Assembly: GCF_038024875.1 (NCBI RefSeq)
Contig: NZ_CP136136.1
Coordinates: 930,001 to 994,000 of the forward strand
From: Gordonia rubripertincta
GTDB taxonomy: Bacteria > Actinomycetota > Actinomycetes > Mycobacteriales > Mycobacteriaceae
DNA: 64,000 nucleotides
Reading direction: 5' to 3'
Shown here one piece after another: positions 16,327 through 25,459 of this stretch. The stretch's first letter is position 1. Each line of letters starts with the position of its first letter. The notes under the pieces are model-generated. The model was not told the DNA's origin. It worked only from the letters and a program-made list of their open reading frames with translations, and did no database searches. The position numbers and the translations under genes were made by a program.

Positions 16327-18042
16327 GTGTTCTCCGGACGGTTGCTCCCGACGCTCTACCTGGTGAGTGCCGTTGCGGCCGTGGCCGTCCTGGCGCCGCT
16401 GCTCCCCGGATCGATCGGCGTCGGACCCGGTTACCTGCTGTACCGGGACGCGGTGTCGACGCCGCGTACCCATGTCACCGACACCACGTTGGGCATCGGT
16501 GACCTACCGCCGCGCGCGGTGCCGCAGGACTGGTTCGTCGCGATGGCGTCGACAGTGGTCGACGGTGGCGCGGTGGTCACCGTGATCCTGCTGGCCGCCT
16601 TGGTGTTCGCCGGCGCCGGCTTCGGCCGACTGGCATTCCGGCTCGTCCCCGGCGCCGGGCGCGTGGGCGCGGCGGCCGCCGCTCTCGCGGCGATCTGGAA
16701 TCCCTATGTCGCCGAACGCCTCCTGCAGGGGCATTGGAGTCTGCTGGTCGGGTACGCCACGCTGGGCTGGATTCTCGTTGCCGCATCGGAACTTCGGGAT
16801 CACCACGACGCGGCGCGGTTCCTCCGGCTGGGTGGTTTGCTGGCCGCTGCAGGGTTGACACCGACGGGATCGGTACTCGCCGGGGTCGTGCTGATCGTGG
16901 GGCTCGGCTGCCGTCCGGTCGGCCTGCGCCCCGCCCTCATCGCCGCCGGACTGTGGGTCCTCAGCACGCTGCCGTGGGTCGTGACGGCCGTGATCAGCGA
17001 CGCCACCACGACTTCCGCCGCCGCCGGCGTCGATGCGTTCGGCCTCCGGTCGGAGCCGGGCCTGGGACCGGTGGGCACGGTTCTTTCGCTGGGCGGCATC
17101 TGGAACGCTGATGCGGTGCCCCCCAGTCGCTCCATCTGGTGGGCGGCGATCGCGACGCTGTGCCTGCTGCTCGTGGTCGCGGTGGGCGCCGTCCACCTCT
17201 TCCGTCGTCGGACGACCCTCGATCCGCTGGTGCGAGGAATCGCCGCGCTGTCTGTCGCCGTCGCGGTTCTGCTGATCGGCGGCAGCTTCGGTCCGGGAGA
17301 GTGGTTGCTGGAGTTCGCGGTCGAACACGTCCCCGGTGCCGGGCTCCTCCGCGACACCCAGAAGTTCTCCGCGCTGCTCGTCCCCGGGGTCGCGCTGGCC
17401 GTGGCCGGTGCGGTCGCGGCGGCCTGCCGGCGGGTGCCGTCGGGCTTCGCGTTCGTCGGGGTCGTGTTACTCGTCGTCGCCCCGCTGCCCGATCTCGCCT
17501 GGGGCGCCGGTGGTTCGGTGCGGCCGGTGGCCTACCCCGACGACTGGGCCGCGGTGGCGGAGATCGTGCCCGGCGATCAGGGATCGGTGGCCCTGTGGCC
17601 CGCGGACACCGTGCGGCACTACCGGTTCGCAGACGGCGTCTCGCTGGATCCCGCGGCGCGGATGCTGCGGGCCCCGGTGATCGAGTCGGGCGCACTGACC
17701 GTTGACGGCGAGGTCGTCGATCCGCCGAGCGAGCACGCTGCGGCCGTGGCGTCGGCGCTCGAAGCCGGCGGCGCCCCCGATGATCTCGCGACGCTCGGTG
17801 TGGGTTGGGTTCTCGTCGAGAACGATTCCCCGCCCGCTCGGCTCGCGGCGGACGCGCGCCTCGTCCACGACGGGGACGATCTGCGGCTGTACCGGGTAGA
17901 CGATCCGGCCCATCATGGTGCGGAAGCCACCGATCGGGCGCTGGCGATCGCCGCACACCTTCTCTGGGCGGCGATGCTGGTCGCCGGCGTCGCGGGTGCG
18001 CTCGTCGTCAGCGCGCGAGAACGACGTCGAACGTCTCGATGA
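16327..18042 (+). CDS. Large polytopic membrane protein (Rv0226c-like)
   Basis: Membrane protein of 571 residues with about ten spans, starting with LPTLYLVSAVAAVAVLAPLLPG, an extracytoplasmic loop, and a conserved-looking WNPYVAERLLQGHWSLLVGY segment. The C-terminal 150 residues form an extracytoplasmic domain followed by a final span (AIAAHLLWAAMLVAGVAGAL). The topology resembles GT-C-type glycosyltransferases, but no catalytic motif is identified. Position beside the GT4 enzyme and the methyltransferase matches Rv0226c-Rv0225-Rv0224c. The start is a GTG 15 bases after the lyase stop. The last 35 bases overlap the convergent glycosyltransferase gene. Confidence 0.78.
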   Translation: MFSGRLLPTLYLVSAVAAVAVLAPLLPGSIGVGPGYLLYRDAVSTPRTHVTDTTLGIGDLPPRAVPQDWFVAMASTVVDGGAVVTVILLAALVFAGAGFGRLAFRLVPGAGRVGAAAAALAAIWNPYVAERLLQGHWSLLVGYATLGWILVAASELRDHHDAARFLRLGGLLAAAGLTPTGSVLAGVVLIVGLGCRPVGLRPALIAAGLWVLSTLPWVVTAVISDATTTSAAAGVDAFGLRSEPGLGPVGTVLSLGGIWNADAVPPSRSIWWAAIATLCLLLVVAVGAVHLFRRRTTLDPLVRGIAALSVAVAVLLIGGSFGPGEWLLEFAVEHVPGAGLLRDTQKFSALLVPGVALAVAGAVAAACRRVPSGFAFVGVVLLVVAPLPDLAWGAGGSVRPVAYPDDWAAVAEIVPGDQGSVALWPADTVRHYRFADGVSLDPAARMLRAPVIESGALTVDGEVVDPPSEHAAAVASALEAGGAPDDLATLGVGWVLVENDSPPARLAADARLVHDGDDLRLYRVDDPAHHGAEATDRALAIAAHLLWAAMLVAGVAGALVVSARERRRTSR

Positions 18043-19156
18043 ACCCGTCGCAGGTGGCCGCCCAGGAGTAGCGCCCCGCGCGTACCCGCGCGTCGTCCCC
18101 GAGTCGCTGGGCCTCGTCCGGGTTGTCGATGAGTTTCCGTGTGGCGCTGACCAGTTCGTCGACCCCGTCGACGAGCAGACCGGTGTTGCCGTCGTCGATG
18201 GAGTCGGTGAGACCGACCGAGCTGCGGTAGCCGATGGTCGGGACCCCGTGCTGCGCGGCTTCGACGACCGCCAGACCCCACCCCTCTTTGCGCGAGGGCA
18301 TGAGGTGGACCCTGGCCTGCGAGAGCAGCTCGTGCTTCCGTTCCTCACCGACGTGGCCGTGGAAGGTGACCGCGTCGGCGACTTCGAGTTCGGTGGCCGC
18401 CGAGCGCAGTTCGTCGGACCACCAGCCGCCACCGATGACATCGAGCTCGACGTCGATTCCGGAACGTCGCAGCTGAGCCAGGACCGTCAGCGCGTCCTCG
18501 ACCTGCTTGTGCGGCACCAGGCGCGACAGGACACACAGACGCACCGGCTCGCCGGCGTCGTCAGACGGCCGCACGGCGAGCACTGCACCGGTGGGGACGG
18601 GGTCGATGCCGTTGCGCACGACGGAGATCCGATCCGCGTCGACGCCGAGCGCGACGAGCTCGGTCTTCGACGGCGTGGACACCGTGACATAGCGGTTCCG
18701 GCGATGGACCCTCGGCGAGAGTCGTGACTCGATGAACCAGCCGACGTGCCCGAGCAACCGGCCGGCGACCGGCCATTGTTCGCGGTGGCAATGGTGGACC
18801 AGCACCACGGTCGGCGCCGAGGCGACGGCGGTCGCGAAGAACGGCACCCCGTTCTGGGTGTCGACGACGACCTCCGGCCGACAGTCCCGGAGCGGTCCGA
18901 AGCCGAGGCGACCGGCCAGGATCGTCGCCAGCATGCGCGGGTAGACGCTGATCCGCCCGCCGGCGCGCACGAACCGCATGCCGTCGCGGTACTCCTCCTC
19001 GGCGGCGCCCGGATACGCCGAGGTCAGGAAGGTGACGCGGGCGCCGCGTCGGGCCAGTTCGGCGCCGACGCGTTCCAGATAAGTCTCACTGCCACCGCCC
19101 TGAGGGTGGCGGGTATCCCGCCAGCACAGCAGCAGGACGTCGGAAGGTACGCGCAT
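18008..19156 (-). CDS. Glycosyltransferase family 4 (Rv0225-like)
   Basis: GT-B fold glycosyltransferase of 382 residues. The N-terminal acceptor domain has the glycine-rich loop DTRHPQGGGSETYLERVGAE. The C-terminal donor domain has the GT4 E-x7-E type signature around PSRKEGWGLAVVEAAQHGVPTIGY, which binds the nucleotide-sugar. The ATG at 19156 fits the usual start of the first strand (PSDVLLLCWRD); the frame extends to a TTG at 19189. Divergent from the methyltransferase by 68 bases. Likely to add a hexose to an envelope lipid or glycan; donor and acceptor are unknown. Confidence 0.88.
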   Translation of the reverse strand: MRVPSDVLLLCWRDTRHPQGGGSETYLERVGAELARRGARVTFLTSAYPGAAEEEYRDGMRFVRAGGRISVYPRMLATILAGRLGFGPLRDCRPEVVVDTQNGVPFFATAVASAPTVVLVHHCHREQWPVAGRLLGHVGWFIESRLSPRVHRRNRYVTVSTPSKTELVALGVDADRISVVRNGIDPVPTGAVLAVRPSDDAGEPVRLCVLSRLVPHKQVEDALTVLAQLRRSGIDVELDVIGGGWWSDELRSAATELEVADAVTFHGHVGEERKHELLSQARVHLMPSRKEGWGLAVVEAAQHGVPTIGYRSSVGLTDSIDDGNTGLLVDGVDELVSATRKLIDNPDEAQRLGDDARVRAGRYSWAATCDGFIETFDVVLAR

Positions 19157-19224
19157 CGCACGACAGCCTACCGCCGAGTAGCTGGTCAACTGCCACGACT
19201 CCGGTCGATTAGAGTTTCCCGACG

Positions 19225-19986
19225 ATGACGACCACGACTTCCGGCCGCGACCGTATGGCCCGGCTGGCCACCCTGCGGCGCGCGGCCGGGCTGCTGAACG
19301 ACTTCCGGTACGAGCAGTCCGATCCTGCCCGCTTCTACGGCGCCCTGGCGACCGACACCGCCGACATGGTGCAGGCGTTCGTCCCCGACCTCGACGGCGG
19401 CGTCATCCTCGACGTCGGCGGTGGTCCCGGCTACTTCGCCGACGCCTTCCGCGCCCGGGGCGCGCACTACATGTCGGTCGAGCCGGACCCGACGGAGATG
19501 CATGCCGGTGGTCTCGAGCATCGCGGGTCGGTCCGCGGGTCGGGCCAGAATCTGCCCTTCGCCGACGACTGCATCGACGTGACGTTGTCGTCGAACGTCG
19601 TCGAGCACACGTCGACCCCGTGGGAGATGGCGGACGACATGCTGCGCGTGACCCGTCCGGGCGGCGTCGTCATCATCAGCTACACGCTGTGGTGGGGTCC
19701 CTTCGGCGGCCACGAGATGGGTCTGACCCACTACCTAGGGGGGCACCGCGCGGCGCGTCTCTACACCCGTCGCCACGGCCATCCGCCCAAGAACCTCTTC
19801 GGGACCTCGCTGTTCGCCGTCCACGCCACCGACGGCCTGCGCTGGGCGGGATCGGCGACCGATCGGGCCGAGCTCCTGGCCGCCTTCCCCCGCTACATCC
19901 CGCGTTGGATGTGGTGGGTCATGCGCGTCCCCGGCTTACGCGAGGTGCTGGGCACCAACCTCGTGCTGGTGCTGCGCAAGAGGTAG
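19225..19986 (+). CDS. Class I SAM-dependent methyltransferase (Rv0224c-like)
   Basis: Methyltransferase of 253 residues. The SAM-binding glycine loop is VILDVGGGPGYFADAF (about residues 65-80), the acidic end of strand 2 is SVEPDP, and LSSNVVEHTSTPWEMADDMLRVTRPGG is the Methyltransf_11 post-II/III region. Position next to the GT4 glycosyltransferase matches Rv0224c-Rv0225, so a methyl cap on a sugar or lipid of the envelope is plausible. The substrate is not known. Confidence 0.87.
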   Translation: MTTTTSGRDRMARLATLRRAAGLLNDFRYEQSDPARFYGALATDTADMVQAFVPDLDGGVILDVGGGPGYFADAFRARGAHYMSVEPDPTEMHAGGLEHRGSVRGSGQNLPFADDCIDVTLSSNVVEHTSTPWEMADDMLRVTRPGGVVIISYTLWWGPFGGHEMGLTHYLGGHRAARLYTRRHGHPPKNLFGTSLFAVHATDGLRWAGSATDRAELLAAFPRYIPRWMWWVMRVPGLREVLGTNLVLVLRKR

Positions 19987-20003
19987 TCCCTGACTCCCGG
20001 GTG

Positions 20004-20777
20004 CTACTCCGCCGACAGGTCCGCGGTGCAGTTCAGCGTGCCGCCCTGGCTCGTCGCGGTTGCGAGCTGCTGCCCGTCGACGAGGATGCTGCAGGTGACC
20101 GGACCGCGCACGACGATGGCCGACAGGGTCGCCTTGTCGCCCTTCACGTTCACCCGCTGCGACCAGGGCGACCCGGTGGCCGCGATGACGGTCGGTGAAC
20201 CCCCGCCCTTGCTGAAGCTCAGCGCCACGACGTCGCCGTTGCCGGTGAGCTGGTAGACCACCGTCGCCGGACCCGGCTTCTTGGTCGGTGTCGACGTCGT
20301 CTCCTCCGTCGTGGTCGTGGTGGTGGTCGGGGACGAACTGGTCGTCGTCTCCTCGCTGGTGGCCGTCGTCGACGACGAGGCCGCCGCCGCGGAGGAGCCG
20401 TCGTCGCCGCCGGACCTCGAGACCAGCGCGACGACCAATCCGAGGATCACCAGAGCGGCCAGCGCCACCAGCGCGAGACCGATGGTGCGTCCTTTCGACG
20501 ATCCGCCGCGCGGGGGCTCATCACCCTGGGGTGCGCCGTATGGCGACGCCGCGTACGGCGAGCCACCCGTGTATTGGGGGTCCGCGTACTGGGGCTGACC
20601 GTAGTGGGGTTCGCCGTATTGGGGCTCGGTGTACGGGCCGGGATACGGCTCACCGGCATGCGGCTGGGTGTAGGCCTGCGACGGCGGCGCCGAAGGGTCG
20701 AAGTCGGGATCGAACTGTCGGGTCTCCGGCGGATCGTTCCGCGGATCGTTCGGATCGCCCTGGGGTGGTCGCGTCAT
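20004..20777 (-). CDS. MmpS-like membrane-anchored protein
   Basis: Protein of 257 residues in three parts: a cytoplasmic Pro/Tyr/Gly-rich repeat region (QPQYADPQYTGGSPYAASPY type) to about residue 92, one membrane span near residues 98-118 (IGLALVALAALVILGLVVALV), and after a Ser/Thr-rich linker a C-terminal beta domain. That domain (VVYQLTGNGDVVALSFSKGG, then GSPWSQRVNVKGDKATLSAI, then CSILVDGQ and a final Cys) resembles the MmpS extracellular domain with its two Cys. Known MmpS proteins partner MmpL pumps; here the adjacent genes encode an FtsX-type ABC transporter instead. The ATG at 20777 was chosen as the start of the Pro-rich region. Confidence 0.72.
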   Translation of the reverse strand: MTRPPQGDPNDPRNDPPETRQFDPDFDPSAPPSQAYTQPHAGEPYPGPYTEPQYGEPHYGQPQYADPQYTGGSPYAASPYGAPQGDEPPRGGSSKGRTIGLALVALAALVILGLVVALVSRSGGDDGSSAAAASSSTTATSEETTTSSSPTTTTTTTEETTSTPTKKPGPATVVYQLTGNGDVVALSFSKGGGSPTVIAATGSPWSQRVNVKGDKATLSAIVVRGPVTCSILVDGQQLATATSQGGTLNCTADLSAE

Positions 20778-20821
20778 GCGGACGATTCTGTCATCCGGTT
20801 CCTGATATCGGTCTGTGACCA

Positions 20822-20848
20822 CGCGGCCCGGGCACAACCCGGGCCGCG
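20822..20848. terminator. GC-rich hairpin between the ABC permease and MmpS-like genes
   Basis: Perfect 11-base arms (cgcggcccggg and cccgggccgcg) around loop cacaa. It lies just beyond the stop of the ABC permease on the minus strand and before the MmpS-like gene, so it separates the two minus-strand units. There is no strong T-run. Confidence 0.65.
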
Positions 20849-20872
20849 CCGGCACAGATCAGGAGCGGGACA

Positions 20873-23437
20873 TCAGAGGTCGGCGATCGCCTCGAGAGGC
20901 CCCGTCCGGGCGGCACGGACCGCCGGCCACAGCGCCGCGAGCACGCCGACCACCGCCGAGGCGACCAGCGTGATCACGATCAGCGACCACGGAATCACCG
21001 GCGCGCCCAGCCCCCACGCCGCGAGCGTGCGCACCAGGGCCACACCGATCAGCGTTCCGAGGATCACGCCGACCACGGCGCCGAAGATCGAGATCAGCAC
21101 GGATTCCAGGTAGATCGACCGACGCACCTGACCCCGGACCATGCCGATCGCACGCAACATACCGATCTCGCGCTTACGCTCCACCACCGACAACGCCAAG
21201 GTGTTGATGATGCCGAGCACCGCGATCAGCAGCGCCAGGCCGAGCATCGCGTAGAGCGTGGCCAGCATCTGGTCGATCTGCGCGGAGATCTGACCCTTGA
21301 ACTGGTCGCGGTCCTTGACCTGGACGGTCAGGAACCCGGCGGTCGCGTCCTCGAGCCCGGTCCGCAGGGTCTCCAGGTCGGCGCCGGCCTCGGCCTTCAC
21401 GAAGACCGTGACGTCGAAACGCGCCGGGGGCGGGACCAGGCGCTCGTAGACCGCCGGGCCGACGACCCACGGCTGGAGGGCCTCGTTGTCGGCATAGATG
21501 CCGGCGATCGGGACCTGGACCTGCTCACCGGTGGGTGAGGTGAAATTCAGGACCTGACCACGCTCCCAACCCTTCGTCATGGCGGTGCGGTGACTGATCA
21601 GCATCCCGTCGGCCGGCAGCGCCGACGACGCGCCGTCCTCCATGTCCATCACCGTGACGTCGTTCAGCGGTCCACCGAGCGCGGAGAATCCCTGCACCGG
21701 CTGGTCGTCGACCTTCGCCTGGACGACACCGAACGAGACCACCTCACCGACGCCCGGCACCTTCTCCACCGAGGGACCCACGGTGGGCGGCAGCGGCCCC
21801 TGGTTGGTGCCCGAGAGGATGTAGTCGGCGGTGATACCGGAGTCGACGGCATCGTCGACCGTGCCCTTGAACGACTGGCCGAGCGTGCCGATGATCGCCA
21901 CCAGCATCAGTCCGAGCGTCAGTGCGAATGCCGTCGCAGCCGAACGTCGGGGATTACGAACAGCATTCGTGCGCGCGAGGCGTCCGATCGTGCCGAACGG
22001 CGCACCGATCGCGCGGCCGAGCACCCCCACGAACGGACGTGAAGCCGCCGGACCCACCAGCACCGCGGCCAGCACCGCACCGGCCGCGCCCGCACCGACC
22101 GTCAGTGCCGGCCCGGAGCCCTCGTCCGTCGCGCCGATCACGATCGCGACGATCGAGGCCAGGCCGATGACCACGCCGATGATGGTGCGATTGCGCAGGG
22201 ATGCCGATCCCTCGGCCGCCGACGCGCGCATCGCCTCGACCGGCGGCACCCGTGCAGCACGGGCGGCGGGCACCCAGGCACTGATCATCGTGACGACGAC
22301 GCCGACCAGGATGCCCGCGAGCACCGCACCCACCCCGATCGTCAGCTCGCCCTCGGGCAGTCCCGACGTCGCACTGATGACGGCCTTGAGCACGGCAGCG
22401 AGGCCGATACCGATGCCCAGACCCAACGCACCGCCGAGCACACCGACGACGAACGCCTCGAACAGCACCGATCGGGATACCTGTCGCTGGCTCGCCCCGA
22501 CCGCCCGCAGCAGCGCGAACTCGCGGTTACGCTGCGCGACGATCATCGAGAAGGTGTTGTAGATGATGAACGTGCCGACGACCAGACCGATCGCCGCGAA
22601 CGCGAGCAGGATGTACTGGAAGATCTGCAGGAACTCGTTGACCTGTTCCTTCTGGTCCTCCCGAACCTGATCGCCGGTCCGCACCTCGTACAGATCGGCG
22701 TCGGCGCCGAGGAAAGTGCGCACCCGCTCCTGCAATTGCTTCGGGGACATCCCGTCAACGGCCGACATGTCGACGAGCCCGACGTGGCGCCCGTCGGTGA
22801 AGAGGTTCGACGCGGTCGCCGCGTCGAACTGTGCGTTGACGTACCCGCCGGTCGAGGCGGGCAGGTCGATCAGTCCGACAACGGTGACGTCGAGCGGGGT
22901 GGAATTGCCCTGGCCGATGACGACCTTGGTCTTCGACCCGACCGTCAGCCCGGCCTCCTCGGCCGCCGAGGAGTTCAGGGCGATCTCACCGGCGTTGGCC
23001 GGCCCGCGACCACCTGGCAGAACCCGGGACTCGTCGGGATCGAGCGCCTCGTTCTCCGGGATGTAGGTGGTGCCGACGCTCGGCGCGCCACCCGTCTGGA
23101 TGGCCTTGCCGTCGGAGTCGGCGACGGTGACCAACCCGCTGTTGTTGACGACGAGCTTGTCGATGCCGAGTGCGGTGCGCTGCTCACGCAGCTGGTCGAC
23201 CACCCAGAGCGGAACGCCCGGCGACTGCCGATCAGCGGGCGTCACCTCGACCGCCACGCCCTGCGCGGCATTGTCGAAGATGTCGGTGAAGGCCTTCGAG
23301 ACGGAATTGGTGAACACGATCGAACCGACGACGAAGGACGTGCCGAGGACGATCGAGAAGAGGGTGAGGAACAGACGTAGCTTGTGCGCCCGCAGGTTTC
23401 GCAGCGAAACCCGGCGCATCACCGATGAAGACGCCAC
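20873..23437 (-). CDS. ABC transporter permease, FtsX/MacB type (two FtsX domains)
   Basis: Permease of 854 residues with two FtsX-like four-span modules: a first span near residues 20-40 (RLFLTLFSIVLGTSFVVGSI) with an extracytoplasmic MacB-like domain after it, a cluster of spans at about 265-410, the second extracytoplasmic domain at about 510-690, and final spans at about 715-840 ending in LWPAVRAARTGPLEAI. Type VII ABC systems of this kind act as mechanotransmitters or in lipid/lipoprotein extraction rather than classic import. It follows its ATPase by three bases, so they form one unit. The substrate is unknown. Confidence 0.9.
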   Translation of the reverse strand: MASSSVMRRVSLRNLRAHKLRLFLTLFSIVLGTSFVVGSIVFTNSVSKAFTDIFDNAAQGVAVEVTPADRQSPGVPLWVVDQLREQRTALGIDKLVVNNSGLVTVADSDGKAIQTGGAPSVGTTYIPENEALDPDESRVLPGGRGPANAGEIALNSSAAEEAGLTVGSKTKVVIGQGNSTPLDVTVVGLIDLPASTGGYVNAQFDAATASNLFTDGRHVGLVDMSAVDGMSPKQLQERVRTFLGADADLYEVRTGDQVREDQKEQVNEFLQIFQYILLAFAAIGLVVGTFIIYNTFSMIVAQRNREFALLRAVGASQRQVSRSVLFEAFVVGVLGGALGLGIGIGLAAVLKAVISATSGLPEGELTIGVGAVLAGILVGVVVTMISAWVPAARAARVPPVEAMRASAAEGSASLRNRTIIGVVIGLASIVAIVIGATDEGSGPALTVGAGAAGAVLAAVLVGPAASRPFVGVLGRAIGAPFGTIGRLARTNAVRNPRRSAATAFALTLGLMLVAIIGTLGQSFKGTVDDAVDSGITADYILSGTNQGPLPPTVGPSVEKVPGVGEVVSFGVVQAKVDDQPVQGFSALGGPLNDVTVMDMEDGASSALPADGMLISHRTAMTKGWERGQVLNFTSPTGEQVQVPIAGIYADNEALQPWVVGPAVYERLVPPPARFDVTVFVKAEAGADLETLRTGLEDATAGFLTVQVKDRDQFKGQISAQIDQMLATLYAMLGLALLIAVLGIINTLALSVVERKREIGMLRAIGMVRGQVRRSIYLESVLISIFGAVVGVILGTLIGVALVRTLAAWGLGAPVIPWSLIVITLVASAVVGVLAALWPAVRAARTGPLEAIADL

Positions 23438-23440
23438 GGC

Positions 23441-24268
23441 TCAGAGGGCTTTGGAGGTCTCGGCGGGAGCCGACTGGGACGAGGCGTCGGTGTGGTGGAC
23501 CCCATCGAGGTTCTTCATCACCTCGAAGACGTCGTCGGCACTCGGGCGGGCGAGTTCCTGCACGATCTGGCCGTCGGCCAGGAACACCACACGGTCGGCG
23601 TACGACGCCGCGCGCGGATCGTGGGTCACGATCACGACGGTCTGGCCGAACTCGTCGGTGGCGGCACGCAGGATCGACAGGACCTCACCCGAGGACCGCG
23701 AGTCGAGGTTGCCGGTGGGCTCGTCGCCGAAGATGATGGCCGGCTTGCCGATCAGAGCGCGGGCACACGCCACTCGCTGCTGCTGACCGCCGGAGAGCTC
23801 GCTCGGCAGGTGCCCCAGGCGATCGGTGATGCCGAGGCGTTCGGTGACGGCGTCGAACCACTCGGTGTCGACGGTACGGCCGGCGATGTCGACCGGAAGG
23901 GTGATGTTCTCCTTCGCGGTGAGCGTCGGCACCAGGTTGAACGCCTGGAAGACGAACCCGATGCGGTCGCGGCGGAGCATCGTCATCGCCTTGTCGGACA
24001 ATTCGGTGAGATCGGTGTCGCCGATGTGGACGCGGCCGTCGCTCGCGACGTCCAGGCCGGCGAGGCAGTGCATCAGCGTCGACTTGCCCGACCCCGACGG
24101 ACCCATGATGGCGGTGAACTCGCCCTCGCGGAACTGGATCGAAACGCTCTTCAATGCCTCGACGGCGGTGTCGCCCGTGCCGTACCGCTTGGACAGGTTC
24201 TCCGCACCCGCAGCCACTCCGTGTTTCGGCGCTCCGGCATCGCGGGCGGCCGCATCAGTCGTCGTCAT
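23441..24268 (-). CDS. ABC transporter ATPase, MacB/LolD type
   Basis: ATP-binding subunit of 275 residues for the adjacent FtsX-type permease. Walker A GPSGSGKST (residues 56-64), Q-loop FVFQAFNLVP, signature LSGGQQQR and Walker B AIIFGDEPTGNLD are intact, with the switch His in VIVTHD. The C-terminal 30 residues are an extension beyond the nucleotide-binding domain. The permease start follows the stop by three bases. Confidence 0.94.
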   Translation of the reverse strand: MTTTDAAARDAGAPKHGVAAGAENLSKRYGTGDTAVEALKSVSIQFREGEFTAIMGPSGSGKSTLMHCLAGLDVASDGRVHIGDTDLTELSDKAMTMLRRDRIGFVFQAFNLVPTLTAKENITLPVDIAGRTVDTEWFDAVTERLGITDRLGHLPSELSGGQQQRVACARALIGKPAIIFGDEPTGNLDSRSSGEVLSILRAATDEFGQTVVIVTHDPRAASYADRVVFLADGQIVQELARPSADDVFEVMKNLDGVHHTDASSQSAPAETSKAL

Positions 24269-24391
24269 GCCCTCAACGGTGCCAAATCCGCCGCCGAATG
24301 GCTATCAGGTAACCCCCTGACACCACCCTGAGGCGGGAATTGTCACACCTGCCCATCCGCTCCCCGGGTGGCCCCGAGTTCGCGGAGGACG

Positions 24392-25399
24392 CTACTTGGG
24401 CAGCTGGACCTCGAACGAGTGGACGCGGGTGGGCGACCCGGCGTTCTGAGAGACGACGAGCAGCGTGCGACTGCGCGCCTTGGCGAACGGGGTGTCGGGA
24501 TGCCAGTTGCCCCAGGCGAGACCCGACATGTCGCCGGTGACGAGGTGCGGCGTGCCGGTCGTGGAGAAGATGCGACGCTTCGGCATCGCCTTCTCCTTGC
24601 CGGAGAGCTTCTTCACGCCGGCCACCGACGTCGCGCCGCGGACGGTGGTCCAGAAGATGTTGGTCAGCTTGCCCGCACCACGCTCGAGGACGAGGAAGTC
24701 GGTGGAGTTGATGGCCAGCACGTCGGCCGCGACCTTGTTGGCGTCGGTGCGATAGACGAACTCGCGGTTGGGTTTGCCGAAGTTGAGCAGACGCGCCGAG
24801 ATGCGGCCGTCTTGCTTGAGTCCGCCCGCGGTCAGCACCGAGACCTGGCCCTGGGGACCGACCGCGAGGCCGGTGAGCCCACGCTGGCCGGCGACGCCCG
24901 ACTTGGACGACGGACGCCAGGCGGCCGGCAGCGGGAGGTCGCGGGTGAACTGGCCCAGCGGGCCGATCTGGCGGATGAACTGGTTGTTGCCACCGCTGAC
25001 GACGGTGTAACCGCCGTTGGTCTTCCGAATGCCCTCGAACTGCGCGCCGCCGGGCAGCAGCGGCACGAACCACGGTCCGAGAACGGTACCGCCGCCGTCG
25101 AGTGCCGGACGACCCACGAATGATGCGGTCTCCGAGGAGTATCCGATCCGAGCGGTGAAGAACCGTGCGGGGAGCACGTCCTCGGCGATCAGCGCGTACT
25201 GACCGTTGCCGGTCCGGTCCAGGCCGGTGATCCGGTTGAACGTCGGGACGAAGTCGCCGAGCGTCGTCGTATCGGTGTAATACGCGCTGACGCCGGCACC
25301 GGAAGCCGGTGCGGCCGTGGCTGGTTGAACTGCGAGTGGAGAGGACAACCCGAGTACACAGGCACCGGCTATCGTGGCCCCCCACAAACGTAGCTTCAT
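24392..25399 (-). CDS. Exported protein, possibly phytase/esterase-like beta-propeller
   Basis: Secreted protein of 335 residues with a Sec signal (LRLWGATIAGACVLGLSSPL, cleavage probably after ATAAPA). The mature part has repeated Gly-rich short strands (RITGLDRTGNGQYALIAED, GLTGLAVGPQGQVSVLT, MSGLAWGNWHPD) suggestive of a beta-propeller like the 'esterase-like activity of phytase' family. No catalytic residues are assigned with confidence. ATG 25399 was chosen over GTG 25408 because it begins the signal peptide. It lies upstream of the ABC genes on the same strand with a 123-base gap, so co-transcription is possible but unproven. Confidence 0.7.
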   Translation of the reverse strand: MKLRLWGATIAGACVLGLSSPLAVQPATAAPASGAGVSAYYTDTTTLGDFVPTFNRITGLDRTGNGQYALIAEDVLPARFFTARIGYSSETASFVGRPALDGGGTVLGPWFVPLLPGGAQFEGIRKTNGGYTVVSGGNNQFIRQIGPLGQFTRDLPLPAAWRPSSKSGVAGQRGLTGLAVGPQGQVSVLTAGGLKQDGRISARLLNFGKPNREFVYRTDANKVAADVLAINSTDFLVLERGAGKLTNIFWTTVRGATSVAGVKKLSGKEKAMPKRRIFSTTGTPHLVTGDMSGLAWGNWHPDTPFAKARSRTLLVVSQNAGSPTRVHSFEVQLPK

Positions 25400-25459
25400 G
25401 AGGGGCACGATACCTCAACCGTCACATCAGCCTCAGCCCGAACTACCAGACCGGTCGGA

